64,000 bases of DNA from Pseudomonas sp. GD03919 (lineage in GTDB: Bacteria > Pseudomonadota > Gammaproteobacteria > Pseudomonadales > Pseudomonadaceae), in contig NZ_CP104582.1 of assembly GCF_029814935.1 (NCBI RefSeq), positions 372,001 through 436,000 of the forward strand, given 5' to 3'. This document shows positions 34,633-43,629 of this stretch, one piece after another (the stretch's first letter is position 1; each line of letters starts with the position of its first letter). Under the pieces are notes generated by a model, which searched no databases, was not told the DNA's origin, and worked only from the letters and a program-made list of their open reading frames with translations. A program made the position numbers and the translations under genes.

Positions 34633-35347
34633 GACGCTGATTCTATTGCCGGGCTGGGGCCTGGACGGCGCCTTGCTGCAACCGCTAACCAAGGCGCTGG
34701 GTAGCGATATGCAGGTGCAGGTGTCGGCCTTGCCGCGCTTGAGCAGTGCGGCAGCGGCCGATTGGCTCGACGAGCTGGATACGCGTTTGCCACATGATTG
34801 CTGGCTGGCCGGCTGGTCGCTCGGCGGCATGTTGGCCGCTGCCCTGGCGGCACGTCGTGGCGAGCGTTGCCGTGGCCTGATCACCCTGGCCAGTAACGCC
34901 TGTTTCGTCGCCAGCGCTGCCTGGCCGACGGCAATGCCGGCGCAGACCTACGCAGCCTTTTACGAGGGTTGCCAGGAGAACGCCAGCGCTACCCTCAAGC
35001 GTTTCGCCATGCTCTGTGCCCAAGGCTGCGCCGACACGCGGGGTCTGTCACGACAGCTGCAGAACCATCTGGCGTCCAGCGACGAGCCATCCTTGCTGGC
35101 TGGGCTGCGTCTGTTGGCCAGCCTGGACAATCGCGCGGCGCTGGCGGCTTTCACCGGGCCGCAATTGCACCTGCTGGCCGAGCAGGATGCGCTGGTTCCG
35201 GCTGCGGCGGGTGACGCGGTGCTGGCGCTGTTGCCAACGGGTGAGGTGGACGTGCTGGAAGCTTGTGGTCACGCCTTCGTACTTGACCAGGCGGATGCTC
35301 TGGCGGCCTTGATGCTCGATTTCATCTGCGAGGCCAACGATGTCTGA
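34625..35347 (+). CDS. bioH: Pimeloyl-ACP methyl ester esterase
   Basis: A 240-residue alpha/beta hydrolase. The nucleophile is S65 in GWSLGG; the other triad members are expected in [11 protein letters not shown] (Asp) and EACGHAFVL (His). BioH removes the methyl group from pimeloyl-ACP methyl ester, ending the BioC-dependent disguised fatty-acid pathway. The start ATG 34625 overlaps the bioF stop by 8 bases, and its own stop overlaps the bioC start by 8. Confidence 0.92.
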   Translation: MRETLILLPGWGLDGALLQPLTKALGSDMQVQVSALPRLSSAAAADWLDELDTRLPHDCWLAGWSLGGMLAAALAARRGERCRGLITLASNACFVASAAWPTAMPAQTYAAFYEGCQENASATLKRFAMLCAQGCADTRGLSRQLQNHLASSDEPSLLAGLRLLASLDNRAALAAFTGPQLHLLAEQDALVPAAAGDAVLALLPTGEVDVLEACGHAFVLDQADALAALMLDFICEANDV

Positions 35348-36185
35348 GCTGCGTATGGCGCCTCAGGAGTTCCCCGGTGCGCACGGCGCACCCTACGGAG
35401 ATGTGGCGTTGCCGGACAAGCGTCAGGTCGCTGCGTCGTTTTCCCGTGCGGCAGCCAGTTACGACTCGGTGGCCGAGCTGCAACGCAGTGTCGGCAACCA
35501 GCTGCTGGCGTATTTGCCTGCTTCGCTACAGCCGCTTCGCTGGCTGGACCTGGGCAGCGGCACAGGCCATTTCACCCGCGCCCTGGCCGAACGTTATGCT
35601 CCGAGCGAGGGCCTGGCGGTGGATATCGCCGAGGGCATGTTGCGCCACGCCAGGCCGCAGGGCGGCGCTGCGCACTTTATCGCCGGCGATGCCGAAGCCC
35701 TGCCGTTGCATGACGCCAGCGTCGACCTGTTGTTCTCCAGTTTGGCGCTGCAATGGTGCGGCGATTTCCCGCGGGTGCTGAGTGAAGCGCAGCGGGTGTT
35801 GCGTCCCGGCGGGGTGCTGGCGTTCACCAGTCTGTGCGTCGGAACCCTGCAGGAGCTGCGTGACAGTTGGCTGGCGGTCGATGGTTTCGTCCACGTCAAT
35901 CGTTTTCGCCGCTTCGAGGATTACCAGCAGCTGTGCGCGGCCAGTGGCTTGCAGGTATTGACGCTGCAGCGCGAGGCTGAGGTGCTGCATTTTCCCGATC
36001 TACGCAGCCTGACCACGTCGCTGAAGGAACTCGGCGCACACAACCTCAATCCGGGGCGACCGGGCGGATTGACCGGGCGCTCACGCATTCGTGCGCTGAT
36101 CGAGGCTTACGAGTGTTTTCGTCAGGCACAAGGGCTGCCGGCGACCTATCAGGTGGTGTACGGCGTGCTGCAGAAACCTTCATAG
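35340..36185 (+). CDS. bioC: Malonyl-ACP O-methyltransferase
   Basis: A 281-residue SAM-dependent methyltransferase. The SAM-binding motif is [16 protein letters not shown] near residue 68 and is followed by [10 protein letters not shown]. It methylates malonyl-ACP to start pimelate synthesis by the fatty-acid enzymes. The N-terminus is odd: residues 13-20 (GAHGAPYG) are encoded by the 22-base palindromic repeat also found at 12251-12272. The canonical start of similarity is at [15 protein letters not shown], about residue 24. The reading frame is preserved through the insert. Confidence 0.94.
   Translation: MSELRMAPQEFPGAHGAPYGDVALPDKRQVAASFSRAAASYDSVAELQRSVGNQLLAYLPASLQPLRWLDLGSGTGHFTRALAERYAPSEGLAVDIAEGMLRHARPQGGAAHFIAGDAEALPLHDASVDLLFSSLALQWCGDFPRVLSEAQRVLRPGGVLAFTSLCVGTLQELRDSWLAVDGFVHVNRFRRFEDYQQLCAASGLQVLTLQREAEVLHFPDLRSLTTSLKELGAHNLNPGRPGGLTGRSRIRALIEAYECFRQAQGLPATYQVVYGVLQKPS
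35376..35397. repeat. 22-bp palindromic repeat inserted in frame in bioC
   Basis: Identical over 22 bases to 12251-12272. It lies in the N-terminal codons 13-20 of bioC and leaves the frame open. Confidence 0.75.
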
Positions 36186-36244
36186 AAACAGCCTCGCTCG
36201 CCAACACGCTTCGCGAGCAGAGCTCGCTCCTACGGGAATATCAG

Positions 36245-36931
36245 ATGACCCAAGCCTACTTCGTCACCGGAACGGATACCGAAATCGGCAAGACCACTAT
36301 TGCCGCTGGCCTACTCCATGCGGCGCGCCAGCAGGGTCTGAGCACCGCCGCGGCCAAGCCGGTCGCTTCCGGTTGCAGGCGCACCGCCGACGGTTTGCGC
36401 AACGACGACGCGCTGGCCTTGCTCGCCCAGTGCTCGTTGCCGCTGCGCTATGAAGAGGTCAACCCATTTGCCTTCGCGCCGGCCATTGCGCCACATCTGG
36501 CGGCCCGTGAGGCGGGTGTCAGGCTGGATGTCGCCAGTCTCTTGCCGGCGGTGCAGACGATTCTGGCCAAGGGGGCGGACTTCTCGCTGGTGGAAGGCGC
36601 CGGTGGCTGGCGCGTGCCCCTGGCCGGTGAGGAAAACCTCTCGGATCTGGCCATTGCCCTCGGCCTGCCGGTGATTCTGGTGGTGGGTGTGCGCCTGGGC
36701 TGCATCAACCATGCATTGCTCAGTGCCGAAGCCATCGAGCGGGACGGGGTCAGGCTGGCCGGCTGGGTGGCCAATATCGTCGAGCCGAAAACCGCCCGCC
36801 TGGAAGAGAATCTCGCCACGCTCTGCAAGCGCCTGCCGGCGCCCTGCCTGGGGCATGTGCCGCACCTGGCCCAGGCGAACGCAGCCGCCGTGGCGGCGCA
36901 CCTGAATCTCGAGTTACTGGCAGACTGGTAA
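36245..36931 (+). CDS. bioD: Dethiobiotin synthetase
   Basis: A 228-residue ATP-dependent enzyme that closes the ureido ring of 7,8-diaminononanoate. The P-loop is in FVTGTDTEIGKTTIAAG (G15, K16, T17). The second nucleotide motif is VEGAGGWRVPLAGEE, and AAKPVASGC is the substrate-binding Lys region. Start ATG 36245 follows GGGA. It is separated from bioC by 59 bases containing a REP-like GAGCAGAGCTCGCTCCTAC element. No bioA (aminotransferase) is in the window, so it is presumably elsewhere. Confidence 0.96.
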   Translation: MTQAYFVTGTDTEIGKTTIAAGLLHAARQQGLSTAAAKPVASGCRRTADGLRNDDALALLAQCSLPLRYEEVNPFAFAPAIAPHLAAREAGVRLDVASLLPAVQTILAKGADFSLVEGAGGWRVPLAGEENLSDLAIALGLPVILVVGVRLGCINHALLSAEAIERDGVRLAGWVANIVEPKTARLEENLATLCKRLPAPCLGHVPHLAQANAAAVAAHLNLELLADW

Positions 36932-37030
36932 TAAACAGTAAACGGAGCATAGCCTTTTGCCTGTACGTTTTTTAGCCGGTTTCTGCTTCAATAGGATTGT
37001 CTAGGTTCTACAGCCCTCAGGGGGTTGCCG

Positions 37031-37330
37031 ATGGAAATCTCTGCCAACGCATTCCGGTCGGGTCTGAGCGGTATCCAGTCCGGCCAACGCCGTGCCGATC
37101 AGGCTGCTGCCGATATTGCCAGCAATACCGTCAATCCGGCGCAGCAGGCGACGCAGACCCCACCACAAAATCAGGTCAACCCCAGCTCGCAGGTTGCCGA
37201 GCGTAGCCGTCCCGACCTGACCGAAAGCCTGGTGACATTGCGTGCCGCTGAAAACGAAGTGCGTGCCAATGCGCGCGTCGTTGACACCGCCGATGAGGTG
37301 TTGGGTACGCTGATCGATACCCGCGCGTAA
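37031..37330 (+). CDS. Small hypothetical protein with flagellar-rod-like tail
   Basis: A 99-residue protein. The start MEISANAFRSGLSGIQSGQR, the ADIASNTVN segment and the ending ANARVVDTADEVLGTLIDTR resemble the paired N- and C-terminal helices of flagellar axial proteins. The large middle domain is missing, and a proline- and glutamine-rich linker (about residues 36-55) takes its place. There is no signal peptide. ATG 37031 follows CAGGGGG. It is followed 52 bases later by a SprA-like metalloprotease gene, a pair also present in other Pseudomonas next to bioD (from memory). The function is unknown. Confidence 0.75.
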   Translation: MEISANAFRSGLSGIQSGQRRADQAAADIASNTVNPAQQATQTPPQNQVNPSSQVAERSRPDLTESLVTLRAAENEVRANARVVDTADEVLGTLIDTRA

Positions 37331-37382
37331 GCAGTTCTACCCCGGCCGCCCTCGCTGCCGGCAAGGGGGCAGGAGGGCGCTC

Positions 37383-38117
37383 ATGCAGATTGGCAGCAGC
37401 CTGCCACCTTTCCTCCCCGCGCCGTCCGTCAGTTCGGCCAGGCCACTGTCGCCCGAAGTTTCTCCTGACATTGCCCGTGCCGACCAGGCGCCCCTAGTGG
37501 CGCCGCAGGAGCAGCAGGCCGACTCGCCAGCCTCCGGACGCGAAGAGGCTGATCGCGATAGCGCTGCAACAAGTGCTGACAAATCCGAACCCAGCCCTCG
37601 GGAGCAGCGCCAGCAGCAACTGGAAATCACCGAGCTGGCGCAGCGTGACCGCGAAGTGCGTACTCACGAACAGGCGCACGCTGCCGTAGGTGGCCAGTAC
37701 GCCGGTGCGCCGACATACAGTTTCAAGCGCGGCCCGGACGGGCAGCGCTATGCCGTTTCCGGCGAAGTCAGCATCGACACGGCTCTCGTTCCCAATGATC
37801 CCGCCGCCACGTTGCGCAAGATGGAGATCGTCCTGCGCGCGGCGCTCGCCCCCGTTGAGCCTTCCCCGCAGGATCTGCGCGTCGCCGCCCTGGCCCAGGC
37901 GCAGGCGGCGCAGGCGCGGGTCGAACTGGCCGAGCAGCGGCGAGAAGCCGCCACCACCGTCGTCGAGGAGCGCAAAGCCCGCGACGAGGCGCGTGAGGCT
38001 GAAGACCAGCCCGCCGAGCAGTCGCAGCAGGCATTGCCGCCAGCGCCTGGTCTTGATCTGTATCGGCGCATGGGCGAACTGCCAGCGCCTGAATCGCGCA
38101 TCGATCTGGTCGCGTAG
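37383..38117 (+). CDS. SprA-related putative metalloprotease
   Basis: A 244-residue protein. A low-complexity N-terminus rich in Ser, Pro and Ala (residues 1-75) leads to the conserved SprA-related domain (about 78-180). There REVRTHEQAHAAVGGQYAGA holds an HExxH zinc motif (HEQAH), followed by SFKRGPDGQRYAVSGEVSID. After it come a long charged helix and a proline-rich tail. No signal peptide is visible. Enzymatic activity has not been shown for most of the family. It lies just downstream of the flagellar-tail-like gene and upstream of the first acyl-CoA dehydrogenase. Confidence 0.82.
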   Translation: MQIGSSLPPFLPAPSVSSARPLSPEVSPDIARADQAPLVAPQEQQADSPASGREEADRDSAATSADKSEPSPREQRQQQLEITELAQRDREVRTHEQAHAAVGGQYAGAPTYSFKRGPDGQRYAVSGEVSIDTALVPNDPAATLRKMEIVLRAALAPVEPSPQDLRVAALAQAQAAQARVELAEQRREAATTVVEERKARDEAREAEDQPAEQSQQALPPAPGLDLYRRMGELPAPESRIDLVA

Positions 38118-38287
38118 CCGGACGATTGGCAGCGCTTGACAAGGGGGTGGCGTAAACGTATGTTTCAAACGCCTGTTTGATTGCTTCGGCCGCAGCCTCG
38201 TGGCCAGGCAGCCGGGAGTGATCCCGAAAGCGACCGCCAAAGCCGGTCACCCCAACTACTAGGAATCCACCGCAGAGGTTTACCGTT

Positions 38288-40093
38288 ATGCCTGACTACA
38301 AGGCCCCCTTGCGTGACATTCGTTTCGTTCGTGACGAGCTGCTGGGCTATGAAGCTCACTACCAGAGCCTGCCAGGCTGTCAGGACGCCACGCCGGACAT
38401 GGTCAACGCCATCCTCGAAGAAGGCGCCAAGTTCTGCGAGCAGGTTCTGGCTCCGCTGAACCGTGTGGGTGACATCGAGGGCTGCACCTGGAGTGAATCC
38501 GGCGTGAAGACCCCGACCGGCTTCAAAGAGGCGTATCAGCAGTTCGTCGAAGGCGGCTGGCCGAGCCTGGCCCATGACGTCGAGCACGGCGGCCAAGGCC
38601 TGCCGGAATCGCTCGGTCTGGCCATCAGCGAGATGGTCGGTTCGGCCAACTGGTCCTGGGGCATGTACCCGGGCCTGAGCCATGGCGCGATGAACACCCT
38701 GAGTGCCCATGGTACCGACGAGCAGAAGCACACTTACCTGACCAAGCTGGTGTCCGGCGAGTGGACCGGCACCATGTGCCTGACCGAGCCGCACTGCGGC
38801 ACCGACCTGGGCATGCTGCGCACCAAGGCCGAACCGCAGGCCGATGGCACCTACAAGGTTTCCGGCACCAAGATCTTCATCTCCGCCGGTGAGCACGACA
38901 TGGCCGACAACATCGTCCATATCGTCCTGGCCCGCCTGCCCGATGCACCGGCCGGTACCAAGGGTATCTCGCTGTTCATCGTGCCGAAGTTCCTGCCCAA
39001 TGCCGAAGGCGGCGTAGGTCAGCGTAACGCCGTTTACTGTGGCTCCATCGAGCACAAGATGGGCATCCACGGCAACGCCACCTGCGTGATGAACTTCGAC
39101 GGTGCCACCGGCTTCCTGATTGGCCCGGCCAACAAAGGCCTGAACTGCATGTTCACCTTCATGAACACCGCTCGTCTGGGCACTGCGCTGCAAGGCCTGG
39201 CCCACGCTGAAGTCGGTTTCCAGGGTGGCATCAAGTACGCTCGCGAGCGTCTGCAGATGCGTTCGCTGACTGGCCCGAAAGCGCCGGAAAAAGCCGCTGA
39301 CCCGATCATCGTGCACCCGGACGTGCGCCGCATGCTGCTGACCATGAAGGCGTTCGCCGAAGGCAACCGCGCCATGGTCTACTTCACCGCCAAGCAGGTG
39401 GACATCGTCAAGTACAGCCAGGACGCAGAAGAGAAGAAAGCCGCTGACGAACTGCTGGCCTTCCTCACGCCGATCGCCAAGGCCTTCATGACCGAGGTGG
39501 GCTTCGAATCCGCTTCCCACGGCATGCAGATCTACGGTGGCCACGGTTTCATCGCCGAGTGGGGCATGGAGCAGAACGTTCGCGACTGCCGTATCTCCAT
39601 GATGTACGAAGGCACCACCGGCATTCAGGCACTCGACCTGCTGGGCCGCAAGGTGCTGATGACTCAGGGCGGCGCGCTGAAGAACTTCACCAAGATCGTG
39701 CACAAGTTCTGCCAGGCCAACGAAGGCAACGATGCCGTCAAGGAATTCGTCGAGCCGCTGGCCAAGCTGAACAAGGAGTGGGGCGACGTCACCATGAAGA
39801 TCGGCATGGCGGCGATGAAAGATCGCGAGGAAGTCGGTGCCGCTTCGGTGGACTACCTGATGTACTCCGGCTACGCCTGCCTGGCCTACTTCTGGGCCGA
39901 CATGGCGCGCCTGGCTGCCGAGAAGCTGGCCGCCGGTACTGAAGACGAGGCCTTCTACAAGGCCAAGCTGCAGACCGCGCGCTTCTACTTCGCGCGTATC
40001 CTGCCGCGTACCCGCATGCATGTCGAAGCCATGCTGTCGGGCGCCAGCAACCTGATGGAGATGGAAGAAGAGCACTTCGCTCTGGGCTTCTAA
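38288..40093 (+). CDS. Acyl-CoA dehydrogenase, FadE-like paralogue 1
   Basis: A 601-residue FAD enzyme of the long (about 600-residue) acyl-CoA dehydrogenase class with C-terminal extension. The N-terminal [20 protein letters not shown] is the family mark. Substrate and FAD segments include [13 protein letters not shown] and [15 protein letters not shown], and the catalytic Glu is expected in [16 protein letters not shown]. It oxidises acyl-CoA to enoyl-CoA in beta-oxidation. In P. aeruginosa three such genes (PA0506-0508) lie in a row, and this one corresponds to the first. A terminator follows at 40129, so it is a separate transcription unit. Confidence 0.93.
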   Translation: MPDYKAPLRDIRFVRDELLGYEAHYQSLPGCQDATPDMVNAILEEGAKFCEQVLAPLNRVGDIEGCTWSESGVKTPTGFKEAYQQFVEGGWPSLAHDVEHGGQGLPESLGLAISEMVGSANWSWGMYPGLSHGAMNTLSAHGTDEQKHTYLTKLVSGEWTGTMCLTEPHCGTDLGMLRTKAEPQADGTYKVSGTKIFISAGEHDMADNIVHIVLARLPDAPAGTKGISLFIVPKFLPNAEGGVGQRNAVYCGSIEHKMGIHGNATCVMNFDGATGFLIGPANKGLNCMFTFMNTARLGTALQGLAHAEVGFQGGIKYARERLQMRSLTGPKAPEKAADPIIVHPDVRRMLLTMKAFAEGNRAMVYFTAKQVDIVKYSQDAEEKKAADELLAFLTPIAKAFMTEVGFESASHGMQIYGGHGFIAEWGMEQNVRDCRISMMYEGTTGIQALDLLGRKVLMTQGGALKNFTKIVHKFCQANEGNDAVKEFVEPLAKLNKEWGDVTMKIGMAAMKDREEVGAASVDYLMYSGYACLAYFWADMARLAAEKLAAGTEDEAFYKAKLQTARFYFARILPRTRMHVEAMLSGASNLMEMEEEHFALGF

Positions 40094-40128
40094 GACTGGC
40101 TCTGAGCCATCTCTTTCGCTTGAATCAC

Positions 40129-40160
40129 AACGCCGCCCTCGGGGCGGCGTTGTCGTTTTT
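40129..40160 (+). terminator. Rho-independent terminator after the first acyl-CoA dehydrogenase
   Basis: A 10-bp stem AACGCCGCCC / GGGCGGCGTT with a 3-base loop, then TGTCGTTTTT. Confidence 0.9.
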
Positions 40161-40251
40161 GCGCCGGGCACTGCAGAGAATGGCGCATCCTGTCGCTGTT
40201 TTAAGAGGGTCAAGCAGGCAGAATGCCTTCATCACTCCTCAGGATGCCCAC

Positions 40252-41541
40252 GTGATTCGTCCGGTCGCTCTGCGTTTCAGTCACTTCTTTTCCTCGCTGC
40301 CCTTGCTGGTCGGTGGGGTCGTGGCTGCACGGCTGCCGGTGCTCAGCGAGTTCTTCATCTCTCTGTTCAACGTATTGCCGACGCTGCTGTTGCTGCTCGG
40401 CGGTGCGTTCTGTCTGGTCTATGGCCGTCAACGCGAGGTGTTTCTGCTGCTGGCGCTGTATGTCGGCTACTTCCTGCTGGATATCCAGGTCGATCACTTC
40501 CGTGACAATGGCCAGATACGCGGCGATGCAGCTCTGGTCTTTCACCTGATCTGCCTGTTGCTACCACTGCTCTATGCCCTCTACGGCTGCTGGGAGGAAC
40601 GCTCGCACCTGGCTCAGGACATGCTCGCCCGTGGCCTGGTGCTGCTGGCGGTCAGTGCTGTGGCGTTCGGTCTGGCGCGCCGTTATCCGCAGGGGATCGC
40701 CGAGTGGCTGGCGCAGATTCACTGGCCGGCGCTGCACGGCGCCTGGATGAGCCTGGCGCAGCTGGGTTATCTGCTGTTTGCCCTGGCCTGCATCGCCCTG
40801 TCCGTGCAATACCTGCGTCGGCCCAGGCCGTTGCATGCAGCGCAAGTGGTGGGCTTGTTCGGGCTGCTGTGGATGCTGCCGCAAGTGTTCATCCTGGCCA
40901 ATGCGCTGCAGGTGATGATCAGCATGGTCATGCTCATGCTGGTCGCCGCTGTGGCGCACGAGGCCTACCAGATGGCTTTTCGCGACGAGCTCACCGGGCT
41001 GCCGGGTCGGCGCGCGCTCAACGAGCGCCTGCAGCGTCTGGGGCGCGACTATGTAATTGCCATGGTCGACGTCGATCATTTCAAGAAATTCAACGACACC
41101 CATGGTCATGACGTCGGCGATCAGGTGCTGCGCCTGGTCGCCAGCCAGTTGCGCAAGGTCGGTGGTGGCGGCAAGGCCTACCGTTACGGCGGTGAGGAAT
41201 TCACCCTGCTGTTTCCCGGCAAGCGTCTGGAGCAGTGCATGCCGCATCTGGACAGGGTACGTCTGGCCATCGAGCAGTACCGCATGCAGCTGCGTGACTC
41301 GCAGAGCCGTCCGCGCGATGACCAGCAAGGCAGGCAGCGCCGCGCCGGCAAGGCTGCCAGCGAGGTGTCGGTGACCGTCAGCATGGGGGTGGCCGAGCGC
41401 CAGGCCGAGCAGCGCACGCCGCAGGAGGTGATCAAGGAGGCGGACAAGGCGCTCTACAGCGCCAAGGCTGCCGGGCGTAACTGCATACGCAGTGCCGCGC
41501 AACGGCGTGGCGCGGTTAAGGTTGCCAGCGCTGCCGACTGA
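40252..41541 (+). CDS. Membrane GGDEF diguanylate cyclase
   Basis: A 429-residue protein with an N-terminal membrane domain of about seven or eight transmembrane segments (residues 12-255) and a C-terminal GGDEF domain. The active site is intact as YRYGGEEFTLLFPG, and the metal-binding Asp are in MVDVDHFKKFNDTHGHDVGDQ. The inhibitory RxxD site is absent: GGGG occupies that place, so simple product inhibition is unlikely. I chose GTG 40252, with AGGA 8 bases before; an upstream ATG at 40120 lies inside the preceding terminator. It sits between two acyl-CoA dehydrogenase genes. Confidence 0.88.
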   Translation: MIRPVALRFSHFFSSLPLLVGGVVAARLPVLSEFFISLFNVLPTLLLLLGGAFCLVYGRQREVFLLLALYVGYFLLDIQVDHFRDNGQIRGDAALVFHLICLLLPLLYALYGCWEERSHLAQDMLARGLVLLAVSAVAFGLARRYPQGIAEWLAQIHWPALHGAWMSLAQLGYLLFALACIALSVQYLRRPRPLHAAQVVGLFGLLWMLPQVFILANALQVMISMVMLMLVAAVAHEAYQMAFRDELTGLPGRRALNERLQRLGRDYVIAMVDVDHFKKFNDTHGHDVGDQVLRLVASQLRKVGGGGKAYRYGGEEFTLLFPGKRLEQCMPHLDRVRLAIEQYRMQLRDSQSRPRDDQQGRQRRAGKAASEVSVTVSMGVAERQAEQRTPQEVIKEADKALYSAKAAGRNCIRSAAQRRGAVKVASAAD

Positions 41542-41646
41542 GCCGGTTTATGGCGCCGCATTCAGGCCGCCAACGATGATTGTTGCCGGTTCGCGCATGG
41601 CAGTAGCGTGGTGATACCTGACCGCCAACCCGAACGGAGAATCAAC

Positions 41647-43437
41647 ATGCCTGAGTACAAGGCCCCCCAGCGCGACATGCGCTTTCTGATCGACGATGTC
41701 TTCGACTTTTCTGCTCATTACCAATCGCTGGGCGCCCATGAAGCCAGTCCGGATATGGTGGCGGCGATTCTCGAGGAGGGCGCGAAGTTCTGCGAGCAGG
41801 TGCTGGCGCCGCTCAACCACAGTGGTGACGAAGAAGGTTGTCACTTCGACAATGGCGTGGTGACCACGCCCAAGGGTTTCAAGGAAGCCTTCGCCCAATA
41901 CTCCGAGGGCGGCTGGATGGGGCTGGCGGCCGACCCTGTCTACGGCGGTCAGGGGTTACCGGAGTCGCTTGGGCTTATCTTCAGCGAGATGGTCGGCTCG
42001 GCCAACCTTTCCTGGGGCATGTATCCGGGGCTGACTCAGGGGGCGATGTCGGCCATTCATGCGCACGGCAGCGAGGAGCAGAAACAGACCTACCTGACCC
42101 GCCTCACCGAAGGTCGCTGGACCGGCACCATGTGCCTGACCGAGCCGCATTGCGGCACCGACCTGGGCATCATCAAGACCCGCGCCGTGCCACAGGCCGA
42201 TGGCAGCTACGCGATCAGCGGGACGAAGATCTTCATTTCCGCCGGCGAGCACGACATGAGCGAGAACATCGTGCATCTGGTGCTGGCCAAGTTGCCGGAT
42301 GCGCCGGCCAGCACCAAGGGCATTTCCCTATTCATCGTGCCCAAGTTCATGCCCGAAGGGGATGGCATCGGTGCGCGCAATGCGGTGAGCTGTGGCTCCA
42401 TCGAGCACAAGATGGGTATCAAGGCCTCGGCGACCTGCGTGATCAACTTCGACGGCGCCACCGGTTACCTGATCGGTGAGGCCAACAAAGGCCTGGCCTG
42501 CATGTTCACCATGATGAACCACGCGCGTCTGGGCACCGGCATGCAGGGGCTTTGCCTGGGCGAAACCAGCTACCAGGGCGCCTTGCGCTATGCCCGTGAG
42601 CGCCTGCAGATGCGCGCGCTGACCGGCGCCAAGGCGCCGGACAAGGCGGCCGATCCGATCATCGTGCACCCGGACGTGCGGCGCATGCTGTTGACTATGA
42701 AGGCCTTCAACGAGGGGAACCGTGCGCTGGCCTATTTCACCGCGCAACTGATTGACACCGCGCACCGTGCCGAGAGCGCCGAGGCACGCCAGGAGGCCGA
42801 GAATCTGCTGGCCTTCCTCACGCCGATCTGCAAGGCGTTCATGACCGAGACCGGCCTGGAGGCCACCAACCATGGCATGCAGGTATTCGGCGGGCATGGC
42901 TACATTCGCGAGTGGGGCATGGAGCAACTGGTGCGCGATTGCCGTATCGCCCTGATCTACGAAGGCACCAACGGCATCCAGGCGCTCGACCTGCTCGGGC
43001 GCAAGGTGCTGGGCAGCCAGGGCAAGCTGCTGCTGGGCTTCACTCGTCTGGTACACAAGTTCTGCCAGGCGCAGGCGGCGCATCCGCAACTGGCTGCCCA
43101 GGTGGCTCAGTTGGCTGCACTGAACAAGCAATGGGGCGAGCTGACTCAGCAGATCGGCATGGCGGCAATGAAGAACCCGGACGAAGTGGGCGCGGCCTCC
43201 GTCGACTACCTGATGTTCTCCGGTTACGTCACCCTGGCCTATTTCTGGCTGCGCATGGCGGTGGTTGCGCAGGAGAAGCTGGCGGCTGGCGCTGATGATG
43301 GTTTCCATCAGGCCAAGCTGACGACATGCGCCTTCTATTTCCAGCGCATCCTGCCGCGCACCGAGGCACATCGTCTGGCGATGGGCGCCGGCAGCGCCAG
43401 TACCATGGAGCTGGCGGCGGAGCACTTTGCCTTCTAA
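41647..43437 (+). CDS. Acyl-CoA dehydrogenase, FadE-like paralogue 2
   Basis: A 596-residue acyl-CoA dehydrogenase paralogous to the genes at 38288 and 43630. It starts MPEYKAPQRDMRFLIDDVFD and keeps [28 protein letters not shown] and [16 protein letters not shown] with the expected catalytic Glu. Start ATG 41647 follows ACGGAGA. Chain-length preference cannot be told from sequence; the P. aeruginosa relatives favour long-chain acyl-CoA. A terminator lies about 50 bases after its stop. Confidence 0.93.
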   Translation: MPEYKAPQRDMRFLIDDVFDFSAHYQSLGAHEASPDMVAAILEEGAKFCEQVLAPLNHSGDEEGCHFDNGVVTTPKGFKEAFAQYSEGGWMGLAADPVYGGQGLPESLGLIFSEMVGSANLSWGMYPGLTQGAMSAIHAHGSEEQKQTYLTRLTEGRWTGTMCLTEPHCGTDLGIIKTRAVPQADGSYAISGTKIFISAGEHDMSENIVHLVLAKLPDAPASTKGISLFIVPKFMPEGDGIGARNAVSCGSIEHKMGIKASATCVINFDGATGYLIGEANKGLACMFTMMNHARLGTGMQGLCLGETSYQGALRYARERLQMRALTGAKAPDKAADPIIVHPDVRRMLLTMKAFNEGNRALAYFTAQLIDTAHRAESAEARQEAENLLAFLTPICKAFMTETGLEATNHGMQVFGGHGYIREWGMEQLVRDCRIALIYEGTNGIQALDLLGRKVLGSQGKLLLGFTRLVHKFCQAQAAHPQLAAQVAQLAALNKQWGELTQQIGMAAMKNPDEVGAASVDYLMFSGYVTLAYFWLRMAVVAQEKLAAGADDGFHQAKLTTCAFYFQRILPRTEAHRLAMGAGSASTMELAAEHFAF

Positions 43438-43487
43438 GTGCCCAGGTGTTTGGCATGCATAGGCGCGGCACTCCGCCGCGAATCCCA

Positions 43488-43512
43488 GGCCCGCATTTTT
43501 GCGGGCCTTTTT
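43488..43512 (+). terminator. Rho-independent terminator after the second acyl-CoA dehydrogenase
   Basis: Stem GGCCCGC (43488-43494), loop ATTTTT, GCGGGCC (43501-43507), then TTTTT. Confidence 0.9.
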
Positions 43513-43629
43513 CCTGGTGGTGAGTGCAGACTTTTCATGAATTATTGGTCACAACACGACCCTATGTGTCTATCTTGTTGTTGTATTAAGCTCGTGGCTC
43601 TCAAGTAAGTCCGTTTCCGAGGATGTGTC

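Noticed and set aside
40120..40251. Upstream start of the GGDEF gene at ATG 40120
   Set aside because: This start lies in the terminator of the preceding gene; GTG 40252 has a proper ribosome-binding site.
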